Notes under the pieces: generated by a model
Databases searched by the model: none
Told to the model about the DNA's origin: nothing
Seen by the model: the letters and a program-made list of their open reading frames with translations, nothing else
Source of the DNA: Thiogranum longum
GTDB lineage: Bacteria; Pseudomonadota; Gammaproteobacteria; DSM-19610
DNA length: 64,000 bases
Assembly: GCF_004339085.1 (NCBI RefSeq)
Contig: NZ_SMFX01000001.1
Coordinates: 1,253,227 to 1,317,226, forward strand
Direction of reading: 5' to 3'
In this document: positions 24,272 to 32,457 of the stretch, one piece after another
Numbering within the stretch: position 1 is the first letter of the stretch
How the letters are laid out: each line of letters opens with the position of its first letter
Position numbers and translations under genes: made by a program

Positions 24272-25573
24272 ATGAACGCAACGTTTGCCCTATATTTTTT
24301 ACCGCTGGCACTTATCCTGCTCTGGTATGTACATCGCGGGCAGAGGTTGCACGCGCAAAGCCTGGCTGCGCTCGAAGAAAACGAACGCGCCGGCCTGACA
24401 GAACCTGCTTCGTTGCACCCGGTGATTGATGCTGGTCGATGTATGGGATGTGGTTCCTGCGCCAGTGCCTGTCCGGAAGGTAATGTACTCGGACTGGTAG
24501 CGGGCAAGGCGGCATTGATTAATGCCACACACTGTATCGGCCACGGGGCTTGCAAGGAAGCTTGCCCTTTCGATGCGATCACGCTGGTGTTCGGTACCGA
24601 AAAACGTGGCGTTGATATACCTGCGGTCAAGCCCAATTTCGAAACCAACATGCCGGGCATTTTTATTGCTGGCGAGCTTGGTGGTATGGGCCTGATACGA
24701 AATGCCGTTGAGCAGGGACGACAGGCAATACAATCCATTGCTGCGTATGACGGTGCTGTAAAGGATAATCAATGGCAGGATGTGGTGATCGTTGGCGCAG
24801 GGCCGGCAGGATTCTCTGCCTCGCTTGGCGCAATGGAACTCGGGCTGCGTGCGGTAACGATCGAACAGGAATCGTTGGGTGGAACAGTCAGTCATTTCCC
24901 GCGTGGTAAACTGGTAATGACCGCGCCCGTAAAACTTCCCCTGGTCGGCAAGGTGTCGTTCACCGAAACCACCAAGGAAACGCTGATGGCGTTCTGGGAA
25001 AAGACCGAACAGGAAACCGGCGTTAATATCAATTACGGAGAGCGACTGGAAGAAATTACACCCGAGGCCGGGGGGTATCTGGTACGGACATCGAAAGCAT
25101 CGTACCGGACGCGTACGGTATTGCTGGCGATCGGTCGTAGAGGCACGCCGCGTAAACTCGGTGTGGAAGGCGAATCCCTGTCCAAGGTGGTCTATCGCCT
25201 GATTGATGCCGAACAGTACAGGGGGCAGCATGTACTTGTAGTCGGTGGTGGCGACAGTGCACTGGAAGCTGCAGTGAGCGTGGCAGAACAACCTGGCACC
25301 ACGGTTGCCCTGTCCTATCGTTCGGGTGCGTTTTCTCGCGCCAGGGACAAGAACCGGAAACGTATAGATGAAGCCGTTGCAAACGGGCGTTTACAGGTTA
25401 TTTTTAACTCCAATGTGCTCTCTATCAGCGAGTCTTCTGTGACAATTGACCAGGAAGGAAAGACTGTCGAATTACCCAACGATGCCATCATCGTATCTGC
25501 GGGGGGTATTCTCCCAACACCGTTCCTGCAAAAAACCGGGATTGAAGTCGAAACACACCATGGCAAGACCTGA
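24272..25573 (+). CDS. Membrane-anchored ferredoxin/FAD NAD(P) oxidoreductase
   Basis: A 433-residue protein with three parts. Residues 4-20 form a membrane anchor (TFALYFLPLALILLWYV). Residues 50-105 form a two-cluster ferredoxin domain: the first site is CMGCGSCASACP (Cys57, 60, 63, 67), while the second reads CIGHGACKEACP, with His91 where the second Cys normally is. Residues 175-430 form a thioredoxin-reductase-like FAD/NAD(P) domain with IVGAGPAGFSA and VVGGGDSALEAA, but no CxxC redox pair. It should pass electrons between NAD(P)H, flavin and Fe-S clusters at the inner face of the membrane, next to the di-haem b protein encoded divergently. Its stop overlaps the next gene by 14 bases. 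Confidence 0.84.
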   Translation: MNATFALYFLPLALILLWYVHRGQRLHAQSLAALEENERAGLTEPASLHPVIDAGRCMGCGSCASACPEGNVLGLVAGKAALINATHCIGHGACKEACPFDAITLVFGTEKRGVDIPAVKPNFETNMPGIFIAGELGGMGLIRNAVEQGRQAIQSIAAYDGAVKDNQWQDVVIVGAGPAGFSASLGAMELGLRAVTIEQESLGGTVSHFPRGKLVMTAPVKLPLVGKVSFTETTKETLMAFWEKTEQETGVNINYGERLEEITPEAGGYLVRTSKASYRTRTVLLAIGRRGTPRKLGVEGESLSKVVYRLIDAEQYRGQHVLVVGGGDSALEAAVSVAEQPGTTVALSYRSGAFSRARDKNRKRIDEAVANGRLQVIFNSNVLSISESSVTIDQEGKTVELPNDAIIVSAGGILPTPFLQKTGIEVETHHGKT

Positions 25574-27539
25574 ACAAAGTCTGTTGAGGCAGGTTCTGTT
25601 GTTATGCCTGCTGGTACTGGCAGAACCTGTCCTTGCCGATGCCTACAGCGACGCCTTGTTTGCCATACGTACACGTGACTATACCCAGGCATATCAACTG
25701 TTGAGGGAGTTGGGTAACCAGGGGCATGTCGACGCGCAGTACCAGCTCGCAGCCATGTACCGGGCAGGCACAGGTACCGGAAAAGACCACCGTAAAGCCG
25801 CTTACTGGTACCGCAAGGCTGCAGAACAGGGGCATGTAAAAGCGCAATACAATCTCGGTGTCATGTATGAAAACGGGTGGGGTGTCAATCAGAGCACAAA
25901 AGAAGCCAGACACTGGTTACAGCTTGCGGCTGACCAGGGGCATCGCAAGGCCCGTGCGAGGCTTGAAGGAACACTCGGCGCAAAGGTAGATGAGAGAAAA
26001 AAGCAGGCCACCGGGGCTGATCTGCACCGTGCTGTTATAAAAGGAGACAGCGCACGTGTCATTGCGATACTGGAGACTGGTGTCCCGGTCAATGCGCGGG
26101 ATGCAAACAAGGCGACGCCACTGATTCGTGCTGCCGGGTTGGGGCATGATGCTCTCGTTAAAAAGTTGTTGGCGCAAGGCGCCGATATACATGCAAAAGA
26201 TGCCGTGGGCGATAGTGCATTGATGAAAGCCACCGCCGGGGGGCATGACAAGGTTGCAAGCCTGTTGCTCGCTGCAGGAGCAAATGTTAATGCCCGTGAT
26301 GCGGGCGGCAATACTGCGCTGATAGTAGCGACCCGGGCAGGCGAAAAGGAAACTGTAAAAATACTTCTCCGGCAAGGCGCAGATCCCGGTGTGCGTAATC
26401 GTAACGGGAGAGCTGCGCTAAATCTTGCAAAAAGCGGAGGCTATACCGCTATCGAGAAGCTGTTGCTTAATGCAGGTGCACAGCTTGCGCCAGTCGCGAA
26501 ACATGATGAGAGCAAGCGCGTAAGACAATTGGGCGAGATTGCAGCCCGGCGCGGAGAAGATGATATACCGCTGATTGTGGAAGCGGCATGGAGAGGCCAG
26601 CAGGACGTCGTGCGCAGCCTGTTGAAACAGGGCATTTCAGTTAATACGCGGGACAAGGAGGGGTATACCGCTTTGGCTCGTGCGGCATGGGGCGGACATG
26701 AGGAAATTGTACAGGACCTGATTGCTGCAGGTGCCGATATCAATGCCCGTAGCACAAATGAATCAACAGCGTTATTGCTGGCGGCAAGGCAGGGAAATGA
26801 ACGTATAGTACGGCAACTCCTGATGGCGGGCGCGACAGATACTGCGGATGAGAACGGTATTACAGCCCTGAACCATGCCATGAAGTCCGGCCAGAAATCC
26901 CTTGTCGGGTTGCTGCTGAAGAATGGGTCAACACTGCAAACGGGCAGTACAGGCAAGGTTGGCCCACTGCACTGGGCGACACAAAATGGCGATGTGCGAT
27001 CAGCAAAAAAACTGGTTGAACAGGGCGCCTGTGTGGACTGCACCGATGATAACGGGCGCGATGCCTTGTGGTACGCAGCTGACACCGGCAACTTGCCACT
27101 GGTGAAGCTGTTTATCACGCGGACCGGCAATATTGATCAGCCGGATGGTGATGGCTATACACCTCTTCACCGGGCGGCACTGAATGGACACGACGCTATT
27201 GTAGGGTTTTTGCTTGAGCGCAACGCTGATCCGCGTACTTATGCCAGCGGAGGTAACAGTGCATTGATGCTGGCAGCCGGGAAAGGGTTCATTTCTGTCG
27301 TCAACCGCCTGCTGGACACGGGTATCGAACTCGATACAAGAAATGCCAGTGGCAACACGGCGCTGATGCTTGCTGCTTCCCGAGGGCATCAGGCCGTTGT
27401 TGATCTCTTACTGGAAAGTGGGGCCAATCCTGCACTTCGCAATAGTAAAAGACAACAGGCTTCAGATCTTGCCAGTGATGCCGGTTTCGATGTGATTGCA
27501 GCGCATCTCCGGGAACAGGATGACAAAGGGTTCTGGTAG
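25560..27539 (+). CDS. Exported Sel1 and ankyrin repeat protein
   Basis: A 659-residue protein. Residues 1-27 are a signal peptide (LLRQVLLLCLLVLAEPVLA). About 30-140 holds Sel1 repeats (AQYQLAAMYRAGTGTGKD, AQYNLGVMYENGWGVNQS). From about 155 to the end there are roughly 13 ankyrin repeats with the pattern G-x-T-A-L-x-x-A-x-x-x-G. The ATG at 25560 lies 14 bases inside the end of the flavoprotein gene, so translation is probably coupled. A periplasmic or outer-membrane scaffold that holds the cytochromes or outer-membrane protein together is a reasonable guess. Sel1 plus ankyrin in one exported chain is uncommon. Confidence 0.85.
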   Translation: MARPEQSLLRQVLLLCLLVLAEPVLADAYSDALFAIRTRDYTQAYQLLRELGNQGHVDAQYQLAAMYRAGTGTGKDHRKAAYWYRKAAEQGHVKAQYNLGVMYENGWGVNQSTKEARHWLQLAADQGHRKARARLEGTLGAKVDERKKQATGADLHRAVIKGDSARVIAILETGVPVNARDANKATPLIRAAGLGHDALVKKLLAQGADIHAKDAVGDSALMKATAGGHDKVASLLLAAGANVNARDAGGNTALIVATRAGEKETVKILLRQGADPGVRNRNGRAALNLAKSGGYTAIEKLLLNAGAQLAPVAKHDESKRVRQLGEIAARRGEDDIPLIVEAAWRGQQDVVRSLLKQGISVNTRDKEGYTALARAAWGGHEEIVQDLIAAGADINARSTNESTALLLAARQGNERIVRQLLMAGATDTADENGITALNHAMKSGQKSLVGLLLKNGSTLQTGSTGKVGPLHWATQNGDVRSAKKLVEQGACVDCTDDNGRDALWYAADTGNLPLVKLFITRTGNIDQPDGDGYTPLHRAALNGHDAIVGFLLERNADPRTYASGGNSALMLAAGKGFISVVNRLLDTGIELDTRNASGNTALMLAASRGHQAVVDLLLESGANPALRNSKRQQASDLASDAGFDVIAAHLREQDDKGFW

Positions 27540-27621
27540 AGCATACAGGGCAGACCAGAAAAAAGCGCTGCGTACCCTGTTATTGCACGCAACGCCTGGT
27601 CAAAGAAGAGCGTTTGGTAAA

Positions 27622-27963
27622 TCAGGTGTCGGGTGGAGGCATTGGCAAGCCTGCCAGCTTGCAGACCTCATGAACCGGGTCTTTGGGAAACAGTTTGTAG
27701 ATATGTCTCTCGTATTCTTTCTGGTCGTGGAATTTATCGCCCTTGTGCCCCAGCGTGCGGATGACAGTGTGCATGGTGGGGTTGCTCAGGTTCTCCTTGT
27801 AGTAATCCCGGAAATACCAGATCAGTTCCCAGTGATCGACAAATAGTTCGACCCCGTCACGTTTGGCCAGTGCACTGCTGACCTCCTCACTCCATTCATC
27901 CAGATCGCACAGAAAGCCCTGCTCGTTACATTCGATGGTTTTTTTGTTTATCTCAAGATTCAT
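27622..27963 (-). CDS. DsrC/TusE-family protein with only one arm cysteine
   Basis: A 113-residue protein close to DsrC/TusE length. Markers are the N-terminal beta hairpin (MNLEINKKTIECNEQGFLCD), VDHWELIWYFRDYY and IYKLFPKDP. The C-terminal arm reads VHEVCKLAGLPMPPPDT: the first conserved Cys (Cys101, called CysB in DsrC) is kept, while the penultimate CysA, the one TusE retains, is missing. This pattern differs from DsrC (both) and TusE (CysA only). A single-gene unit on the minus strand, convergent with the ankyrin gene. A sulfur-relay function by the normal mechanism is doubtful. Confidence 0.85.
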   Translation of the reverse strand: MNLEINKKTIECNEQGFLCDLDEWSEEVSSALAKRDGVELFVDHWELIWYFRDYYKENLSNPTMHTVIRTLGHKGDKFHDQKEYERHIYKLFPKDPVHEVCKLAGLPMPPPDT

Positions 27964-28107
27964 ACTTTTACTCCCGTTCTGTTGCCTGTGATGCCATTTC
28001 AGGCCGCACGATTTGTTTGTGCGGTTAGTTACAAGGTATAGCAGATAATTACAGAACTGCCATATTGTCAGGATCTTTTCAGGGATATAACGCTAGTGGA
28101 CGAATGT

Positions 28108-29055
28108 TTACAGGGGGGTATTGTTGCTGAGATGCCAGCTTTTGATACTGTCCCAGGCTTCCTGTGCTGTTTCTGCATACCAGAACAGTTCGCGGTCTTC
28201 CAGGTCAATGACACCTTCCTCAACCATAAAGTCGATATCCAGTACCCGTCGCCAGTATTGTTCCCCGATGAGAACAACCGGTACCGGCTTGATCTTGCGG
28301 GTCTGGATCAGGGTCAGGGTTTCGAACAGTTCGTCAAAGGTGCCAAAGCCACCTGGCAGGGCGACCAGCGCCTTGGCGCGTAGCAGGAAGTGCATCTTGC
28401 GCAATGCGAAATAATGAAAATGAAAGCACAGTTCAGGTGTGATATACGGGTTCGGGTATTGTTCATGCGGTAGCGAAATGTTTAACCCCACCGTTTTCAG
28501 GCCCGCATCGTAGGCACCGCGGTTCGCGGCTTCCATAATGCCGGGGCCGCCTCCGGTCATGACGACAAATTCCGGATTACCGGGGCAGCCGCTGGCATCA
28601 GCTACCAGCGAGCCGAATTCACGCGCTACGCTGTAATACCGGCTCTTGTCCTCGATACGTTCGGCAATCGCAAGCCGTCTTTCAAGCTCGCTGTCCTGCG
28701 GCTTGTCGGCCAGTGCGCTGCGTAGTGCAGCCACTTTCTGTTTTGCCGCGATTGGCTCAACAATGCGTGTGCTGCCGAATACGACGACAGTGTGTTTTAC
28801 ACCATGCTGCCTCAATAGCAGTTCCGGTTTCAGATAGTCGAGCTGCAGACGAATACTGCGGGTATCGTCCTGCTGCAGAAAGTCAAGATCCCTGTCTGCC
28901 GGGGTATAGCTGGGGCTGTTGAGTATGGCCTCTACCATGCCGGGGGCGTCGGGGTCTTCTTCCGGTGACTTCGGGTGGCACCAGGGCAAAGGTTCCTGGC
29001 GCTGCTTCGGGTTGGCGGGAGAAGGAATATGTGGTCTATGTGATTTCCGGCTCAT
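28108..29055 (-). CDS. LOG-family (TIGR00730) Rossmann-fold protein
   Basis: A 315-residue protein of the lysine-decarboxylase-like/LOG family. It carries VMTGGGPGIMEAANRGA and the signature PGGFGTFDELFE, which in LOG enzymes bind the nucleotide phosphate and catalyse release of the base from nucleoside monophosphates. The chain has an N-terminal extension of about 80 residues relative to the short LOG enzymes, as in the longer bacterial group. Start at the ATG at 29055, with AAAGG before it; a frame running further upstream to 29103 has no ribosome site. It is divergent from the thioredoxin gene 72 bases away. The substrate (AMP or other nucleotides) is inferred. Confidence 0.85.
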   Translation of the reverse strand: MSRKSHRPHIPSPANPKQRQEPLPWCHPKSPEEDPDAPGMVEAILNSPSYTPADRDLDFLQQDDTRSIRLQLDYLKPELLLRQHGVKHTVVVFGSTRIVEPIAAKQKVAALRSALADKPQDSELERRLAIAERIEDKSRYYSVAREFGSLVADASGCPGNPEFVVMTGGGPGIMEAANRGAYDAGLKTVGLNISLPHEQYPNPYITPELCFHFHYFALRKMHFLLRAKALVALPGGFGTFDELFETLTLIQTRKIKPVPVVLIGEQYWRRVLDIDFMVEEGVIDLEDRELFWYAETAQEAWDSIKSWHLSNNTPL

Positions 29056-29115
29056 ATTTAACCTTTGTGCTGAATCATTATTACGATACGTACACTGCAA
29101 CATTCCGGTATTTGT

Positions 29116-29121
29116 TACAAT
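29116..29121 (+). promoter_or_regulatory. Extended -10 element of the thioredoxin gene
   Basis: TACAAT preceded by TG at the right spacing (TGTTACAAT) lies 6 bases before the ATG at 29128. A start site 7 bases downstream of the -10 would coincide with the A of the ATG, implying a leaderless transcript. No good -35 is present and no ribosome binding site precedes the ATG. Confidence 0.45.
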
Positions 29122-29127
29122 GTTCGG

Positions 29128-29478
29128 ATGATAATTTACGATACTTCTCTAGAGACATTTGATAACGATGTACTGGCACGTTCTTATGAAACCCCCGTAC
29201 TGGTCGACTTCTGGGCAGACTGGTGCGCACCGTGCCTGGTGATTGCGCCTGTCCTTGAACGGCTCCTGAACGACCTTGAGGGCGCAGTTCGACTGGCCAA
29301 ACTGGAAGTTGATGAAGGTGAAAACATGAAACTCGCCGGTCATTACCGTGTGCGGGGCTTTCCTACGGTCATCCTGTTTCACAAGGGAGGAGAGCTGGGT
29401 CGCTTCAGCGGTGCCAGGCCTGTCAGCTGGATACGGCATTTTATCGACGAACATGTTGATCTTGCTGACCCTGTCTGA
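29128..29478 (+). CDS. Thioredoxin-fold protein with WCAPC active site
   Basis: A 116-residue cytoplasmic thioredoxin. The active site is DFWADWCAPC (Cys33, Cys36), with Ala in place of the usual Gly of WCGPC, and the cis-Pro loop is GFPTVILF. No signal peptide is present. It is a dithiol reductase or thiol-disulfide exchange protein; CAPC versions occur in atypical thioredoxins. It starts without a ribosome site and perhaps without a leader (see the -10 element at 29116). Confidence 0.85.
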   Translation: MIIYDTSLETFDNDVLARSYETPVLVDFWADWCAPCLVIAPVLERLLNDLEGAVRLAKLEVDEGENMKLAGHYRVRGFPTVILFHKGGELGRFSGARPVSWIRHFIDEHVDLADPV

Positions 29479-29558
29479 TTCAATGCTGTGAAACTGTTCG
29501 TGCTGCCCGATATGCCAGCCGACAGAAATAAAACCAGCTCGTCGGGAAAGGATCAGCT

Positions 29559-30584
29559 ATGCAGTATCAGCAGGATGTAGCACAAGCTCAGGAAATCGCA
29601 CGCCTGGTATTCCCGTTGATGACCCGGCTGGGCATCCCGATGAATCCTGTCAACTACGCGCTCTGGTATGAGTACCAGCTCGGGCGTATGGAAGAGCTGG
29701 TGACTGCGCTGGACAAGATCCAGTGTGGTGATGAGCCCTATGATCCAGAACGGGCCAAGGCGCTGTTCCTGCGCTATGTTGCAACGCCCGGCGTAGAAGC
29801 GCTTGAGCGTATTGAGTCCGAGGTGTGTCGCCTGCTCGCTGATGTGGTTCAAATTGTAATCGATACCGGACTGGACCTCGGCAAGTACAGTAATCTGTTA
29901 CAGAGTTGCAGTACCCGGCTCGAGTCAGCGGATGACCTGCGGTCAATCCGCAAACTCGTGGCAACCCTGAAATCGGATACCGGCAGGGTGGCTGAATCCA
30001 GTCAACAGACTGCCGGTACGCTGAAAGCACATGCCGATGAAATTGATCTCCTGCGCGCCGAACTCGACAGGGTCCGGCAGGAAGCTGTAAAGGACCCTCT
30101 TACCGGTCTGGCAAATCGACGCGCATTCGATGAAAGGCTGGCCGAGTCATTGGACGATAGTCTGCAACAACTCAGTAAAATCTGTTTGTTGATGGTGGAT
30201 ATTGACCATTTTAAAAAGATCAACGATGAACACGGCCATCAGATTGGTGATAAAATTCTCCAGTACGTTTCCTCGGTGTTGAAGAAAAACTTCAAGGGGA
30301 AGGATCTGGTGGCGCGGTTTGGCGGCGATGAATTTGCCGTAATTGTGGAGAATGCACCTATTGCGGGCGTACAGAGGGTTGCCGAGACAATACGCGAGCA
30401 GGTCAGTGACAGTACCCTGAAGCGAACGGACACCGGTGAGCCACTCGGGAAGGTGACGGTCAGTATCGGGTATGATTGCCTGAAACCGGATGACAGGCCG
30501 GGGGACGTTCTGAAGCGGGCCGACAAGGCATTATACACCGCCAAACAAAACGGTCGTAATCGTGTCGAGCTGTTTCGTCGCTAA
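29559..30584 (+). CDS. Diguanylate cyclase (GGDEF), cytoplasmic
   Basis: A 341-residue protein that makes cyclic di-GMP from two GTP. The GGDEF domain is about 175-340 with the active-site loop RFGGDEF (GGDEF at 255-259) and conserved DPLTGLANRRAF at its start. The product-binding inhibitory site (RxxD five residues before GGDEF) is not intact: the position reads KGKD. The first 170 residues are helical with no membrane segment and resemble the N-terminal domain of a group of DGCs seen in gammaproteobacteria; the signal sensed is unknown. It is followed 27 bases later by an FMN reductase gene. Confidence 0.88.
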   Translation: MQYQQDVAQAQEIARLVFPLMTRLGIPMNPVNYALWYEYQLGRMEELVTALDKIQCGDEPYDPERAKALFLRYVATPGVEALERIESEVCRLLADVVQIVIDTGLDLGKYSNLLQSCSTRLESADDLRSIRKLVATLKSDTGRVAESSQQTAGTLKAHADEIDLLRAELDRVRQEAVKDPLTGLANRRAFDERLAESLDDSLQQLSKICLLMVDIDHFKKINDEHGHQIGDKILQYVSSVLKKNFKGKDLVARFGGDEFAVIVENAPIAGVQRVAETIREQVSDSTLKRTDTGEPLGKVTVSIGYDCLKPDDRPGDVLKRADKALYTAKQNGRNRVELFRR

Positions 30585-30611
30585 TGACAAGAATATAACG
30601 GAACCTGCGCA

Positions 30612-31226
30612 ATGAAAATCAGTATTATCAGCGGTAGCCACAGGAAAAATTCACAAAGTGAAAAGGTCGCACGTTTTATCGAGCGAACCCTGAAAGACAA
30701 ACAGTTGTGCGACGAGACCTGGCTGTTTACTCTTGAAGGCAATCCGTTGCCCCTGTGGGATGAAAGTATCTGGGAAGGCAATCCTGAGTGGCAGGCGCGT
30801 TTGACGCCAATCTCTACACAACTGGCATCGAGTGACGGTTTTGTCGTAATTGCACCCGAGTGGCATGGACAGGTGCCCGCCGGGTTGAAAAATTTCTTTC
30901 TTATGTGGGGCAAGGGTGAGCTGGCACACAAGCCGGCATTGATCGTGACAGTGTCATCGGCCGATGGCGGTGCTTACCCGGTCGCCGAGTTACGCATGAG
31001 CAGCTACAAGAACAACCGACTGTGCTATATCCCCGAACAGGTAATCGTGCGGAACGTGGAATCAGTACTGAATGACGACCCGGAAAAGAATAACCCGGAT
31101 GCGGATGGCTATTTCCGCGAGCGTATCGCCTATGCGCTCGGTGTTTTGAAAGAATACGCGCTGGCGTTACGGGAAGTGCGCTCCAGCGGGGCTGCGAGCC
31201 TGGAAGTATTCAGGAACGGCATGTAA
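30612..31226 (+). CDS. NADPH-dependent FMN reductase-family flavoprotein
   Basis: A 204-residue flavodoxin-like protein. The FMN phosphate loop is SGSHRKNSQSEKVA near the N-terminus, and APEWHGQVPAGLKNFF matches the conserved stretch (usually PEYNGSIPGALKN) that contacts the flavin. It reduces FMN, quinones or azo compounds with NAD(P)H. The gene lies 27 bases after the cyclase gene and ends exactly at the shared terminator with the convergent GGDEF gene. Confidence 0.88.
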   Translation: MKISIISGSHRKNSQSEKVARFIERTLKDKQLCDETWLFTLEGNPLPLWDESIWEGNPEWQARLTPISTQLASSDGFVVIAPEWHGQVPAGLKNFFLMWGKGELAHKPALIVTVSSADGGAYPVAELRMSSYKNNRLCYIPEQVIVRNVESVLNDDPEKNNPDADGYFRERIAYALGVLKEYALALREVRSSGAASLEVFRNGM

Positions 31227-31250
31227 AAAAAAATCCCGCCGAAGCGGGAT
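31225..31250 (-). terminator. Intrinsic terminator of the minus-strand GGDEF gene
   Basis: A 7-bp stem ATCCCGC/GCGGGAT with loop TTCG, read on the minus strand, is followed by eight T (the A-run at 31225-31232 on the plus strand). It ends the gene at 31273-32184 and may also stop plus-strand transcripts from the flavoprotein gene. Confidence 0.88.
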
Positions 31251-31272
31251 GAAGAGGAGTCACTCGGAAAAT

Positions 31273-32184
31273 TCAGTTATTTGCCGCCATGCAGACCTGG
31301 TTGCGGCCATTCTTCTTGGCGCGGTACAGGGCCTTGTCGGCGCGGGTAAACATGGCGGTCGGGTCATCGTTCTGTTTCAGTTCGCTGACACCGATACTTG
31401 CCGTAATGCTCAGTGTGGCGCCGGAACAGTCAAAGCTGTTTTCTGCAATGTACTGGCGAATACGTTCTGCCAGCAGATGTGCACCGGCCAGATCGGTATC
31501 GCGCATCAGCACCACGAATTCCTCTCCACCGTAACGGAACAGCAGGTCTCCATCACGTTTGCAGGCGTCAACCATGTTGGCGACACACTTCAGTGCGCAG
31601 TCTCCGGTTATGTGGCCGTAACGGTCATTGATGTTCTTGAAATGATCAATGTCCAGTACCAGTAATGACAGTGAAGTATCCTTGCGCTGTGCATGACTCA
31701 GCTCGCGCTTGAGCATTTCATCGAGTGCTGCGCGGTTACAAATACCGGTCAACGGGTCTTTCTGTGCGAGCTGGATAGCATCTTCATACAGCAGACCGTT
31801 ACGCAGCGGGTAAAGCAGGCTGCACAGTAATTGCTCCAGCGCCTCGAATTCGGCATCGGAAAATTTCTGGTTGCGACGGAATGTCAGGCTACCGAGCGGC
31901 TCATCACCGATGTTCAGGTTATACGAGCAAGCGTGGCGTGCCTGACGCCCCAGCTTCAGATCGATACCCGTATCTTCATTATGATAACGGACGCCATGGT
32001 GAACGATCAGTGAACCGACTTCGGCACTGAAAATCTCGATCAGTCGGGTAGGATCCAGGGTTGTCTGAAGGCTTTGTGTTATCTCCAGTGCTTTCTTGCT
32101 GGTCAGTTCCTGGAGCACGCTGCGATCTCCCGTTTTTAACGGGTCTTTCAGTAGGTCTGCAGTTTGTGGCAGTAGCTTGTTCAT
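31273..32184 (-). CDS. Diguanylate cyclase (GGDEF) with GAF-like N-terminus
   Basis: A 303-residue protein. The GGDEF domain is about 140-300 with RYGGEEF (219-223), and here the inhibitory RxxD site is intact (Arg210 to Asp213, RDGD). The N-terminal 135 residues fold like a GAF domain (QTTLDPTRLIEIFSAEVGSL and EPLGSLTFRRNQKFSDAEFE), often binding small ligands or acting as a dimer switch. There is no membrane segment. It contrasts with the 29559 cyclase, whose inhibitory site is changed, so the two probably answer different signals. A strong terminator follows. Confidence 0.9.
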   Translation of the reverse strand: MNKLLPQTADLLKDPLKTGDRSVLQELTSKKALEITQSLQTTLDPTRLIEIFSAEVGSLIVHHGVRYHNEDTGIDLKLGRQARHACSYNLNIGDEPLGSLTFRRNQKFSDAEFEALEQLLCSLLYPLRNGLLYEDAIQLAQKDPLTGICNRAALDEMLKRELSHAQRKDTSLSLLVLDIDHFKNINDRYGHITGDCALKCVANMVDACKRDGDLLFRYGGEEFVVLMRDTDLAGAHLLAERIRQYIAENSFDCSGATLSITASIGVSELKQNDDPTAMFTRADKALYRAKKNGRNQVCMAANN

Positions 32185-32457
32185 GCTGATATCCAGGTTG
32201 CTCGGATGTGTGACATGGCTATTGCGAATTCTGTGCCAATTGTCATTTAAAATAACAAATATAAATTAAAACAATAAGATACATTTAAAGTCGTTTTTGC
32301 TATGAGGCTAAACGTCAAAAATACGTCGTATACATCGTCGTCAGATTGCCGGTTTCCGGCGCCAATTTTCCGGCTTTTAAACCGCTTGCAACGTTTGGCT
32401 GCTCTAATCAATATGTTCGGATTCGCCACAGGCGAGCAAGCCTGGAGGAAACATGTG

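Noticed and set aside
24078-24275. 65-codon frame upstream of the flavoprotein gene
   Set aside because: No ribosome site or recognisable pattern, and it lies in a promoter region.
32290-32457. Possible c-di-GMP (GEMM) riboswitch ahead of the double-thioredoxin gene, suggested by the adjacent GGDEF gene
   Set aside because: The conserved GEMM sequence blocks are not present; only a short CAGGCGAGCAAGCCTG stem-like stretch was seen, just before the ribosome site.
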